DNA from: CAZUCE01 sp964619265
Lineage (GTDB): Bacteria > Planctomycetota > UBA1135 > GCA-002686595
Reading direction: 5' to 3'
Length of the DNA: 64,000 bases
NCBI GenBank assembly: GCA_964619265.1
Contig: CAZUCE010000008.1
Coordinates: 1-64,000 of the forward strand
Part shown: piece after piece, positions 53,767-62,309 of the stretch
How the letters are laid out: the number at the start of each line of letters is the position of its first letter
How positions within the stretch are numbered: position 1 is the stretch's first letter
Notes under the pieces: generated by a model
The model's database searches: none
What the model was told of the DNA's origin: nothing
What the model saw: the letters and a program-made list of their open reading frames with translations, nothing else
Position numbers and translations under genes: made by a program

Positions 53767-54339
53767 TTAGCTGCGGTTCATGCGCCGCATGAGCCAGGCG
53801 CGTGCGAATCGCCATTCGCGTTCCACGGTACTCTTCGAGACCCTGAGCACCTCCGCGACTTCGGGCACCGAGAGCCGAGCGAAGTAGCGCAGTTCAATGA
53901 CGCGCGCGTAGCGCGGTTCGACCTTTTCGAGTTCGGCGAGGGCCTCGTCGAGGTCGATGAGTTCTTGCTCCCGTTCGGAGGCAACCGCATCGATTTCGTT
54001 CAGATCGACGGAGATTTCTTGGGCGGCGAATCGTTCGCGGGAGCGCTGCACCACGAGTCGGCGCATCGCGCGCGCAGCTTGCTCAAAGAACTGATACCGA
54101 TCGAACCACGGCCGCTCGCGGGAGCGAAACAACTCCTCGAACGTCGCACTGACGAGCTCTGTGGGGTGCTTCGTCTCGGGATCGGCCTGGGTGGTTAGGG
54201 CTTCCGAGGCCAATCGGCGCAGCTGGGAGTAGAGCCGATCCACCGCATCGAAGTGGGGTTGCGAGCCACCCTGCGAAGTCACCGGCTGCGATTCACCGGC
54301 CAACCGGTTGACGATTTTTGTCCAGGGGAGATCCTCCAC
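53767..54339 (-). CDS. ECF sigma factor, Sig70_X6 (TIGR02999-type)
   Basis: The 190-residue product has LYSQLRRLASEAL near the N terminus, the WFDRYQFFEQAARAMRRLVV segment, and the region-4 block LEKVEPRYARVIELRYFARLS followed by VPEVAEVLRVSKSTVEREWRF. These are diagnostic of the Sig70_X6/TIGR02999 ECF-like group that is greatly expanded in Planctomycetota and Acidobacteriota. No cognate anti-sigma gene is adjacent; members of this group are usually linked to Ser/Thr kinases, one of which is convergent here (53739). It probably acts downstream of that kinase or alone (inference). Confidence 0.95.
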   Translation of the reverse strand: MEDLPWTKIVNRLAGESQPVTSQGGSQPHFDAVDRLYSQLRRLASEALTTQADPETKHPTELVSATFEELFRSRERPWFDRYQFFEQAARAMRRLVVQRSRERFAAQEISVDLNEIDAVASEREQELIDLDEALAELEKVEPRYARVIELRYFARLSVPEVAEVLRVSKSTVEREWRFARAWLMRRMNRS

Positions 54340-54877
54340 GGTCTGGACAGCATGGGGTACCGGCTGAGGATCCGCAAATCGGAGCGGCCGATCGACCCCA
54401 GGGCTTTTTGAACAACCGAGTGGGGCTGCACCGGATGAACGACCGCCTCCGGCGGCGTGGCCGATGGAGCGACGCGGAGCCTTTGGCGGGCAGCCTTCGC
54501 GGTTCCGCCGTATGGGTGGAACAGGTGCCCCCGTTCGCCACGCAAGGGGACGTCACCACTCACGGAACCGCGGTTGGGAGGCGCTGCGGGGCTCGGGACC
54601 GGACCGGGGATGGTAGTGTGCTGTCGATCGGCTCATTTCCGGTGAACCTCGGCGTGAGTTCTCCGTTCTCGAAAAACCGGCTGCGCCGGCTTGGGCGGAT
54701 CGCGCGAGCCTAGCTGCCTCTCGAGCCTAACCACCTTCTCCGTATGGACCACCAGCCGCAAACGCTGACCGGAGCCTTGCTCTCGAGGGGTCCAGTCCCA
54801 AGAGGCCCAGCGCGACGGCCGCTGCTGGCAGCCTCAGGGTCTCCAGCGTTTGAGCTCGTGCACGATGGTGGCGCCCC
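54340..54877. other. 538-bp intergenic region, no convincing gene
   Basis: Open frames on both strands are Arg/Pro/Ser-rich without recognisable features. On the minus strand a CCGGC-GCA-GCCGG hairpin near 54670-54685 is followed by TTTTT, but no minus-strand gene lies immediately upstream of it. The divergent promoters of the sigma gene and the TonB gene should lie here. Confidence 0.5.
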
Positions 54878-55681
54878 TTGAAATCGGCCTTGCCTTCGTG
54901 GTCCATCTTTCCGTTTGTGGTCGCCTCGCTGGTCGTTCACGTCGGTTTGTTCCTGTACGTGCCCGCTTGGAGCGATCGCGATCCGGTCCTAGCCGCGCAA
55001 AGCCAGCAGCTTTCCGTGCGGCTCGTGATGCCCTCGCAGGCCGTCGAGCTTGAGCCGGTCCTGGAGCCCGCCCCAACACCGGTCGAAGAGCCAATCCAGG
55101 ATCCGGTCAACGAGTCGCCGGCCGAGCCAATCTTGAAGTTCGTGCGGCGCCCTGTGTTCGAGCCGCCGCCGGTGATTGCCCAGGCGCCGGAGCCCGCTTT
55201 GGAGCTCGCCTCGCATCCGGCCGAAGTGCCCACGGAAGAACCACCGACCGAGCCGGAGTCCGTGAAGGAAACGCCTCCGGTGGCCGCCCCTCCTCCGCAA
55301 CCCGAGCCCTCGCCGGATCCTCCGGTCGAGGTGGTTCCCCAGGCGATCGAGGAGCTTGAACCGCAGGAAGGTCCCGACCAACAGGACCAAGCTGCGATGG
55401 AGGTCGAGGCGGTGCCGGATCCGGCATGGGCTCCGCCACCCGAATACCCGCGCCGGGCCCGTACGCGCGGCTGGCAAGGAACCGTGATTCTGGAAGTGCG
55501 CGTCGACGCGAAGGGCGATCCAGGGCGCGTTTCGGTGGACCAGAGCTCCGGGTACGAAATCCTAGACAGCGCGGCGCGGAAAGCGGTGTCGGGCTGGAGG
55601 TTCGTGCCCGGATCGGTGGACGGGCGTGCGTCGGAGTCCACGATCCGCGTGCCCGTGACGTTTCGGTTCATGGACGGCTGA
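54878..55681 (+). CDS. TonB family protein
   Basis: The 267-residue product starts at TTG 54878, with one N-terminal membrane helix (about 10-28, PFVVASLVVHVGLFLY). A long Pro/Glu/Val-rich periplasm-spanning linker (about 50-180) and a C-terminal TonB domain (about 185-267; PEYPRRARTRGWQGTVILEVRV and SGWRFVPGSVDG segments) follow. It transduces the proton-motive force from an ExbB/ExbD complex to outer-membrane receptors, implying an outer membrane. No exbB, exbD or TonB-dependent receptor is in the window. It is immediately upstream of cobyric acid synthase with 100 bp between. Confidence 0.93.
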   Translation: MKSALPSWSIFPFVVASLVVHVGLFLYVPAWSDRDPVLAAQSQQLSVRLVMPSQAVELEPVLEPAPTPVEEPIQDPVNESPAEPILKFVRRPVFEPPPVIAQAPEPALELASHPAEVPTEEPPTEPESVKETPPVAAPPPQPEPSPDPPVEVVPQAIEELEPQEGPDQQDQAAMEVEAVPDPAWAPPPEYPRRARTRGWQGTVILEVRVDAKGDPGRVSVDQSSGYEILDSAARKAVSGWRFVPGSVDGRASESTIRVPVTFRFMDG

Positions 55682-55712
55682 GGGATCGAGCCTATCCTCC
55701 GGCGCGATCCCT
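55681..55712 (+). terminator. Terminator-like hairpin at the tonB stop
   Basis: AGGGATCG (55681-55688) pairs perfectly with CGATCCCT (55705-55712), overlapping the last base of the stop codon. No T-run follows. Weak candidate; it may just attenuate read-through into the cobyric acid synthase gene. Confidence 0.35.
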
Positions 55713-55781
55713 AGGCCCATGCCCCAAGGCGCGGCCTGCGCGCTGCATGGAGCTGAGCCGGCATCCGCGGCGCATTTGCCC

Positions 55782-57257
55782 ATGAACTCGAATTCGAAAA
55801 AGCTCAGGCCTTTGATGGTTCTCGGCTGCTCCTCCGACGCAGGGAAATCGCTGATCACGACGGCGTTGTGCCGTTGGTTCCGGCGCCGGGGGGTGGATGT
55901 AGCGCCCTTCAAGGCGCAGAACATGTCGAACAACGCGCGGGTCGTGGACGCTGAGGATGGAGTGGGGGAGATCGGGGTTGCCCAGTGGTTGCAAGCGCGT
56001 GCGGCCCAGGTCGAGCCCCACGTCCGTATGAACCCCGTGCTGGTGAAGCCCGATTCAGAGGTCACCTCTCAGGTTGTGGTGCGCGGGCGCGCGGACCTCG
56101 AGTTGTCGCGAATTCCCTGGGAGCATCGTCATGACGCCATCTGGAAACCGATGGCCGCTTCGTTCGATGAGCTGCGGGACCGGCACGAATTGGTTGTCCT
56201 GGAGGGCGCGGGCAGCCCAGCCGAGATCAATCTGCGCGATCAGGTGAACAACCGCATGGTCGAGTATGCGGACGCGGCGGCGATGCTCGTGGCCGATATC
56301 GATCGCGGCGGTTCCTTCGCGCACTTGTACGGGACCTGGTCGCTAGTCCCCGAGTCCACGCGGTCTCGGATCGGAGGCTACATCTTGAACAAGTTCCGGG
56401 GTGACGCGGGGCTGTTGGCGCCGGGCCCGGAGATGCTGACCAAGAAGACCGGGATGGAGTACCTGGGGCACCTTCCGGCGCTTTCTCACCGCTTGCCGCG
56501 GGAGGAAGGGGCTCGCGAGGTGAGCGAAGTGGAGCCGGCAACGGATTGCACCGTGATGCTGCCGCGGTTCCCGTTCGGTTCGAACCTGGACGAATTTGGC
56601 CGGATCGAAGACCTGGCGCGGGTTCGTTGGGTGTCGGGTTCCACGAGCCTTGCGGAGCTGAATGCGGAGCGCGATCTGTTGATCCTCCCGGGGTCAAAGA
56701 GCGTCGCGAGAGATTACGCATGGCTGGAGGCCCGCGGGTTTGTCCCGGAGATTCGGCGTGCCGCGCAGCGGGGGGTTCGGGTTCTCGGCGTGTGCGGCGG
56801 AGCCATGATGCTCGGCACGTCGCTCCACGATCCGGATGGGGTGGAAGGCGGTGGTCCGAAGGTCGAGACCCTCGGGCTCCTCGATCTCACAACTCGTCTC
56901 TCACCTTCGAAGCGCGTAGACCGCGTGGCGGGGGAGTTTTCGAACCCGGGCGGGAGCTTTGGGAACCTCCGGTCCGCGGAGTTTGAGGGCTACGAAATTC
57001 GCTTTGGTGAGCTGAGCGGCACGGCTGCGAGGGTCGGGGCCGTGGGCACGGGCTCGCAGAGCAGGCCCGTGGCCTGGAGCGATGGAACCGGAGTGCTCGC
57101 CACGACGGTGCACGGCCTGTTCGAACAGACCTCGTTCCTTGAACGAGTTTTCGGGGTTCGTCCACCCGACCCGCTGGAGGAAACCCTGGAGCAATTGGCG
57201 GACGCCGTAGAGGAATTCCTCGATACGGAGCGACTGTTGAAACTTGTGCGGACTTGA
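55782..57257 (+). CDS. cobQ: Cobyric acid synthase (CobQ/CbiP)
   Basis: The 491-residue enzyme amidates four side chains of adenosyl-cobyrinic acid a,c-diamide with ammonia from glutamine, a late step in cobalamin synthesis. An N-terminal dethiobiotin-synthetase-like ATPase with VLGCSSDAGKSLITT (Walker A about 12-26) and KAQNMSNN is followed by a CobB/CobQ-type glutamine amidotransferase. Its catalytic Cys338 is in VCGGAMM and His444 in TVHGLFE. The ATG at 55782 is chosen because the ATPase motif follows directly; the frame is open upstream to 55719. No other cobalamin genes are adjacent. Confidence 0.96.
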   Translation: MNSNSKKLRPLMVLGCSSDAGKSLITTALCRWFRRRGVDVAPFKAQNMSNNARVVDAEDGVGEIGVAQWLQARAAQVEPHVRMNPVLVKPDSEVTSQVVVRGRADLELSRIPWEHRHDAIWKPMAASFDELRDRHELVVLEGAGSPAEINLRDQVNNRMVEYADAAAMLVADIDRGGSFAHLYGTWSLVPESTRSRIGGYILNKFRGDAGLLAPGPEMLTKKTGMEYLGHLPALSHRLPREEGAREVSEVEPATDCTVMLPRFPFGSNLDEFGRIEDLARVRWVSGSTSLAELNAERDLLILPGSKSVARDYAWLEARGFVPEIRRAAQRGVRVLGVCGGAMMLGTSLHDPDGVEGGGPKVETLGLLDLTTRLSPSKRVDRVAGEFSNPGGSFGNLRSAEFEGYEIRFGELSGTAARVGAVGTGSQSRPVAWSDGTGVLATTVHGLFEQTSFLERVFGVRPPDPLEETLEQLADAVEEFLDTERLLKLVRT

Positions 57258-57542
57258 GCTTCAAGCTGGCGTAAGCACCTTGGGTTTCGAGTCGCCGAGG
57301 CGCCTTGCGGTATGCAAGGCTCGGTCGCCCATCCGGTGGCGGCATGCTTGGTTGGCGCCCGCGAGTCGACCTCGGCTGTGGCCGTTCGGAGCAAGCGAGA
57401 GCCGCCGGTGTGGCGGCGGCCTGAGTCTCGACTCCGGCGCACTGGGGAAAGCGGGGCCGTCCGGCGGCGTCCAGGTGCAGCTCCTGCCCGGTGCCCAGGC
57501 CGTTTGTGGCTGGCTTCATCGGAACGGGATTCGGAAGGGCGT

Positions 57543-57968
57543 ATGTTCAGCCCCATGGATCCTCAACCGATCGAAGGCGGCTGTCTGTGTGGGCGCGTGA
57601 GATTTCGCGTGGTCGGTGAGTTGCTGGCCTTCCAGTACTGCCACTGTTCTCGCTGCCGGCGACTGACCGGGAGCGCCCACGCTGCAAACTTGTTCACGCC
57701 GATGGACGGCCTCGAATGGCTCGCTGGCGAGGACGCGGTTTCGACTTACGTGCTCGAGGCGGATCCGCCGTTTCCCACGGCCTTCTGTTCCACCTGCGGG
57801 AGTTCTATGCCGTCGGTGTCCTCCAGCGGGAAGGCCTGGGTGGTTCCGGCGGGGTCGTTTGAGTCCGATCCAGGGATGCGTCCAGCGCGGAGCATTTTCT
57901 TCGAGAGCCGTGCGCCGTGGTACGTCGAGGTGAGCGACCTTCCGAAGCACGAAGCGCTTCCGGACTAG
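57543..57968 (+). CDS. GFA family (glutathione-dependent formaldehyde-activating-like) zinc protein
   Basis: The 141-residue product has the GFA zinc-binding set: GGCLCGRVRF near the start, YCHCSRCRR and FCSTCGS, that is the C-x-C, C-x-C-x2-C and C-x2-C clusters of the CENP-V/GFA fold. The GGAAGG ribosome binding site precedes the ATG at 57543, so I chose it over the ATG at 57555. GFA proteins bind zinc and are linked to glutathione-adduct or small-molecule chemistry; the substrate here cannot be told. It is convergent with the alpha/beta hydrolase gene, 75 bp away. Confidence 0.93.
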   Translation: MFSPMDPQPIEGGCLCGRVRFRVVGELLAFQYCHCSRCRRLTGSAHAANLFTPMDGLEWLAGEDAVSTYVLEADPPFPTAFCSTCGSSMPSVSSSGKAWVVPAGSFESDPGMRPARSIFFESRAPWYVEVSDLPKHEALPD

Positions 57969-58043
57969 CCTCAGGTACAAAGAGCGGGGTCATCCACCTG
58001 GCCGGCAATCGCGCGTAGAGTGACGAGCTCTTGCGAGACGCAG

Positions 58044-58982
58044 TTAGGACTCTTCGACTCGTCTGAAGTGGTCTTCGAGGAGGTCGAGCACCTGAGCAGG
58101 GCGCTGTTCGTGGGGGTAATGTCCGGTGTGTTCGAACAGATGAAGTCGAGCGTTTGGAATGGCCCGTTCGAAGGCCGCCGCGTAGTAGCTCGGTTCGTAG
58201 GCCAGATCGCGAGCGCCCCAACCGAGCAGCGTAGGAACGCGGAGCCGGCCGAGCTCGCCTTGGCGCTCTCCGTTCTCGTCCCGGGCCAGATCGACCATGG
58301 CGGACCAGTTGCCTGCGTTTGAGCAGCAAAGGTACAGCTCTTCGACGCTGCTGGGGAGAAGCGTGTCGAAGTGCGGACGGAGCGCGTTTGCGATCCGCTT
58401 GCGGCTGTTGAGCAGCCAGCCGTAGCGCGCCACAGACCACTCGCGCATCGCGATCTCTTCGGACAACCAATCAGCTTCGCGCCGCTGAATCCCGGCGCTG
58501 TCGAGCAGCGTCAAGCTGGCGAACTGTTCGGGGTGATCGAGAGCAGCGCGCCATGCGAACTCCCCGCCATAGGAAGCTCCCACCAGATGGACGCGTTCGA
58601 GGTTCAGGGCCTTCAGCATGGCGACCACGTGCTCAGCGCAGCGCTGGAAGGTGACCGGTTTAGACGTGTTGGGCGAGATCCCATGACCGGGCATTTCGAG
58701 GGCGTATACCGCACGATTCGCGGCCAGCCCCGCGCGCGGCGACCCCCCTGAGTTGTCCACCCCGAGCATCAGCGGCGAGAAGGTAAAACACGTGGACGGC
58801 GTGGGGGCGATCAGCACCGCTGGCAGCCGGCTACCGGGGGCGGAGTCCGGCTCGCACTTCAAGAACATCCCGTGGGTGCCTTGGCCGCTGCTGAGCAGAA
58901 CGCTCTCGGGCGCTGGCAGCTGCTTGTTTTTTGGCAAGGCGCGCAGCCGGCGGGCGAGGTCGAGTTTGGATCGGGGACGCAT
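58044..58982 (-). CDS. Alpha/beta hydrolase
   Basis: The 312-residue product has the alpha/beta-hydrolase core. The oxyanion-side LIAPTPSTCF is followed by YALEMPGHGIS and the nucleophile elbow GASYGG (Ser137). An Asp in GWGARDLAYEP and a His in FEHTGHYPHE complete the triad. It resembles haloalkane dehalogenase/epoxide hydrolase-like and C-C hydrolase families, but the substrate cannot be deduced. No signal peptide. ATG 58982 gives the usual length; the upstream open frame is Pro/Arg-rich. It is divergent from the DUF1295-led operon. Confidence 0.88.
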   Translation of the reverse strand: MRPRSKLDLARRLRALPKNKQLPAPESVLLSSGQGTHGMFLKCEPDSAPGSRLPAVLIAPTPSTCFTFSPLMLGVDNSGGSPRAGLAANRAVYALEMPGHGISPNTSKPVTFQRCAEHVVAMLKALNLERVHLVGASYGGEFAWRAALDHPEQFASLTLLDSAGIQRREADWLSEEIAMREWSVARYGWLLNSRKRIANALRPHFDTLLPSSVEELYLCCSNAGNWSAMVDLARDENGERQGELGRLRVPTLLGWGARDLAYEPSYYAAAFERAIPNARLHLFEHTGHYPHEQRPAQVLDLLEDHFRRVEES

Positions 58983-59209
58983 CGAACAACCAAGGAGAGG
59001 GCACCGGCGCCGGGGGCTAGCATCCGTCGCCGGCACCTGGTGCGCTGGATCGAGGAGCGAGACGCCATGGCGGCGCGGGGGACAACTTGGCCCCGAATTC
59101 GAGCTGCATCTGCGCCCGATCGAGAATTTTCTCTGGTCGACCGGCCGAGGCCGCCTTGTTCTTCCGGCCCAGGTGTATCCAAGCAGCCCGAATCGGCGAA
59201 GCTCTCCCC

Positions 59210-60031
59210 ATGCCGATCCCGTGGTTGCTCCCCCTTTTGGCCGCCCCGGTCGTCGCGGCCGCCTTCGCGGTCGCTTGGCGGGTGCAGGTCCGAACTCGCA
59301 ATGCGGGCTGGGTGGATGTGCTGTGGGCCTCGAGCCTGGGCGCCCTCGCGGTCGTCTACGCGATGGGGACGAACGGCTGGATGGGCCGGCGCCTGTTGGT
59401 CGCCCTGCTGGCTGGAACTTGGTCGGTTCGGCTGGCCGTTCACCTGAGCCTGCGCTTGGCTGGTGAACCGGAGGATGGGCGCTACCGGACCCTGCGCGAG
59501 GAATGGGGTCTCGATCACGGCCCGCGCATGTTGGGCTTGTTCTTGGCCCAGGCGGCTTTGGCACTCTCGCTGAGTCTGGCGTTCCTGATTCCGATGACGG
59601 ACACCACGTTTGGGTTCCGCTCCACCGACTACCTAGCGCTGGCTCTGTATCTGATTTCCTTTACCGGGGAGAGCGTGTCCGACGCCCAGCTGTCGGCCTG
59701 GAAACGGAACCCAGTGAATCGCGGCAAGACTTGCCGGGCCGGACTGTGGCGCTTCTCCCGTCACCCGAACTACTTTTTCGAGTGGTTGCACTGGTTTGTG
59801 TACCCGCTGCTCGCACTTGGCGCCCCCGGCGGGTGGCTCGCATTCGCCGCGCCGGCTCTGATGCTCTTCCTCGTGCTGCGAGTCACCGGAATTCCACCGG
59901 CGGAAGCCCAGTCGGTTCGCAGTCGAGGCGAGGACTACCGCCTCTATCAGCGAACCACCAACGCCTTCCTTCCCGGGCCGCCGCGCCCGGGCGTTTCCTC
60001 GGTCCCGGCTTCTGAAGGACCCTCCCAATGA
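59210..60031 (+). CDS. DUF1295 family membrane protein (steroid 5-alpha-reductase-like)
   Basis: The 273-residue polytopic membrane protein has about six hydrophobic segments. The conserved C-terminal block includes GLWRFSRHPNYFFEW, the phospholipid-methyltransferase/5-alpha-reductase-type NADPH-site motif, and RGEDYRLYQRTTNAFLP. It probably reduces or isomerises a lipid substrate in the membrane. Its ATGA stop/start overlap with the following methyltransferase (60028-60031) shows tight coupling. It is the first gene of the five-gene lipid operon. ATG 59210 is chosen from the membrane-helix start; longer forms would be non-protein-like. Confidence 0.9.
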   Translation: MPIPWLLPLLAAPVVAAAFAVAWRVQVRTRNAGWVDVLWASSLGALAVVYAMGTNGWMGRRLLVALLAGTWSVRLAVHLSLRLAGEPEDGRYRTLREEWGLDHGPRMLGLFLAQAALALSLSLAFLIPMTDTTFGFRSTDYLALALYLISFTGESVSDAQLSAWKRNPVNRGKTCRAGLWRFSRHPNYFFEWLHWFVYPLLALGAPGGWLAFAAPALMLFLVLRVTGIPPAEAQSVRSRGEDYRLYQRTTNAFLPGPPRPGVSSVPASEGPSQ

Positions 60032-61062
60032 AGACAGCACTGGCCCTTCTCGATCGCGGTTGGATCCCCGAGTCGCTCGTTCGGCGCGGGATTCGCAAGC
60101 TGTTGCGCGAGCGTCTCGATGAGCAGACCGCGGTGCATAGCTTGAATCCGGAAGGCAAGCTGGAGCGGTTTTTAGATGAGATGCGCGCCGCGCAGGTAGC
60201 GCTCGTTCCGGACAAGGCGAACGAGCAGCACTACGAAGTACCCCCAGGCTTTTTCCAGATCGCCCTCGGGCCGCACCTGAAGTACTCCAGCGCCTACTTC
60301 GAGGGCCCCGAAACCTCGCTCGCTGACGCCGAGCGGAGGATGCTCGAGCTGACATGCGCGCGCGCTGAGCTCGAGGATGGTCAGGACATTCTCGAACTGG
60401 GCTGTGGTTGGGGGTCGTTAACCCTGTGGATGGCCGAGCACTACCCAAACAGCCGGATCACCGCTGTTTCTAATTCAAGCCTGCAGCGCAGGTTCCTCGA
60501 GCAGCGCTTCGCAGAACGAGGGGTGAACCAAGTCACGGTGCTGACCCGGGACATGAACGAATTCAAGCCCGAGGGTTCCTTCGATCGGATCGTCTCGGTC
60601 GAGATGTTTGAGCATATGCGCAACTGGGAAGCCCTGCTGAACCGCTTGGCTCCGCATCTGCGGGCCGACGGGAAGCTATTCCTGCACATTTTTGTGCACC
60701 GCAAATTCGCCTACACTTTCGAGGTTCGCGACGAAACCGACTGGATGAGCAGGTACTTCTTCTCGGGGGGCATGATGCCGAGCTACGACCTAACCGATCG
60801 ATTGGAGGCTCCGTTGTCCGTCGAGGAGACTTGGGAAGTCTCAGGGGTGCACTACGCACGGACCGCTGAGGCCTGGCATCGCAACCTCGTGTCCAGGCGG
60901 AGCGCAGCGATGCTCGCGCTCGCCGAGACCTATCCAGCGGCCGAACTGGAGCGCTGGTACCAACGTTGGCGCGTGTTCTTCCTGTCGTGCGCCGAGCTGT
61001 TCGGATACGACGGCGGAACCGAGTGGTTCGTGGCCCACAAACGCTTCATCAAACGCCCTTGA
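60028..61062 (+). CDS. Cfa-like SAM-dependent methyltransferase
   Basis: The 344-residue protein belongs to the cyclopropane-fatty-acid-synthase/mycolic-acid-type methyltransferases. YEVPPGFFQIALGP and KYSSAYFEGPETSL match the N-terminal substrate-binding part. ILELGCGWGSLTLW (about 121-134) is the SAM-binding motif I, followed by VSVEMFEHM. It probably methylates or methylenates an unsaturated acyl chain in a membrane lipid. Start ATG overlaps the stop of DUF1295 (ATGA), and the next gene starts inside its stop (TTGA), so the operon is translationally coupled. It is shorter than and distinct from the second Cfa at the window end. Confidence 0.9.
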   Translation: MKTALALLDRGWIPESLVRRGIRKLLRERLDEQTAVHSLNPEGKLERFLDEMRAAQVALVPDKANEQHYEVPPGFFQIALGPHLKYSSAYFEGPETSLADAERRMLELTCARAELEDGQDILELGCGWGSLTLWMAEHYPNSRITAVSNSSLQRRFLEQRFAERGVNQVTVLTRDMNEFKPEGSFDRIVSVEMFEHMRNWEALLNRLAPHLRADGKLFLHIFVHRKFAYTFEVRDETDWMSRYFFSGGMMPSYDLTDRLEAPLSVEETWEVSGVHYARTAEAWHRNLVSRRSAAMLALAETYPAAELERWYQRWRVFFLSCAELFGYDGGTEWFVAHKRFIKRP

Positions 61063-62309
61063 AGATCGCCCTAGTCGGATCGGGTATCGCGGGGCTTACC
61101 GCCGCTCGCGGACTGCATGCGGAGCATGAGATCACGCTGTTTGAAGCGGACTCACGCCTGGGCGGGCATGCCCATACCGCCGCGGTGCAGGTGGAAGGGC
61201 GCGATCTTGCGGTGGACACGGGGTTCCTTGTTTTCAATCCGCGTACGTACCCTGGTTTTTGTCAGCTCATCGAAGAGCTCGGAGCTCCGGTCGTCGAGAG
61301 CGACATGAGCTTCTCGGTCAGTTGCGAACAAACCGGGCTGGAGTACAACGGCACCAATTGGAATGGGATTTTCGCCCAGCGCAGCAATTTGGCACGGCCC
61401 CGGTTCTGGCGCATGCTGCGCGATATCGTGCGCTTTTATCGGGAGGCACCGGAGGCTATCGAGGGTGAATTTGCCGAGGCTTCGCTGGGTGAGTTCCTTC
61501 AGGTCGGCGGTTACTCAGAGATTTTTGTTCGTCAGCATTTGATTCCCATGGCGAGTGCCGTTTGGTCCTCGGGGACCCGCGACACCGGCGCGATCCCCTT
61601 GCGCTTTTTGGTGCGTTTCTTTCGCAATCACGGCTTCTTGGAAACCGGGGCGCGCCCGGTTTGGCGCACACTCCGTGGCGGATCCAAAGAGTACGTTGAG
61701 CGGCTCGTGGAGCCCTTTCGGGACCGGGTTAGGTTGAGCACGCCGGTGCATTCCATCGACCGCACCCCCGAGGGCTTGCTCGTGAGCGCTGGTGAGGCTC
61801 CCGCAGAACGATTCGACCGCGTTGTCTTGGCTGTGCACGGCGACACGGCGTTGCGCATGCTGAGCCAGCCTTCGGCGGCCGAGCTGGAAGTCTTAAGTGC
61901 CTTTCGGTTTCAAGGCAACGACGTGGTCCTGCACACCGATAGCTCCGTGATGCCGAAGCAGCGCCGGGCGTGGGCCAGTTGGAACTACCACGTGGTTCGA
62001 GGGGAGAGCGAGCTGCCGACGGTGACCTACTGGATCAATGCGCTCCAGGACTTGGCAACCGAAGTTCCGGTGCTGGTTAGCTTGAACCGCAGCGAGCGGA
62101 TCGACCCTGCGCGCGTCCTGGGGCGCTATTCTTATGCTCATCCTGTTTTCGATGAGGCTGCGGTTCGCGCCCAGGATCGGTTCATGGAGATCGATGGTCG
62201 GGACGGCATTCACTTTTGTGGAGCCTATTGGCGCAACGGATTTCACGAGGATGGCCTGTGGAGCGGAGCACGCGTTGTGCAACGCCTGAGGAGCGAGGTC
62301 TCCGTATGA
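61059..62309 (+). CDS. FAD-dependent amine oxidase-family oxidoreductase
   Basis: The 416-residue product has the N-terminal Rossmann motif GSGIAG (residues 7-12) and an acidic residue at the end of beta-2 (LFEAD). The RLGGHAHT segment is the hallmark of the NAD(P)/FAD amine-oxidase-like group that sits beside DUF1365 and Cfa genes. The C-terminal HFCGAYWRNGFHEDG closes the FAD domain. It probably oxidises or desaturates a fatty acyl group. The start is a TTG overlapping the upstream TGA (TTGA 61059-61062), and its own stop overlaps the DUF1365 start (ATGA 62306-62309). Related clusters occur in proteobacteria. Confidence 0.93.
   Translation: MKIALVGSGIAGLTAARGLHAEHEITLFEADSRLGGHAHTAAVQVEGRDLAVDTGFLVFNPRTYPGFCQLIEELGAPVVESDMSFSVSCEQTGLEYNGTNWNGIFAQRSNLARPRFWRMLRDIVRFYREAPEAIEGEFAEASLGEFLQVGGYSEIFVRQHLIPMASAVWSSGTRDTGAIPLRFLVRFFRNHGFLETGARPVWRTLRGGSKEYVERLVEPFRDRVRLSTPVHSIDRTPEGLLVSAGEAPAERFDRVVLAVHGDTALRMLSQPSAAELEVLSAFRFQGNDVVLHTDSSVMPKQRRAWASWNYHVVRGESELPTVTYWINALQDLATEVPVLVSLNRSERIDPARVLGRYSYAHPVFDEAAVRAQDRFMEIDGRDGIHFCGAYWRNGFHEDGLWSGARVVQRLRSEVSV

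Noticed and set aside
54270..54563. Minus-strand frame upstream of the Sig70_X6 sigma gene as a distinct small protein
   Set aside because: No start signal, no motif, overlaps the sigma gene 5' end in another frame.
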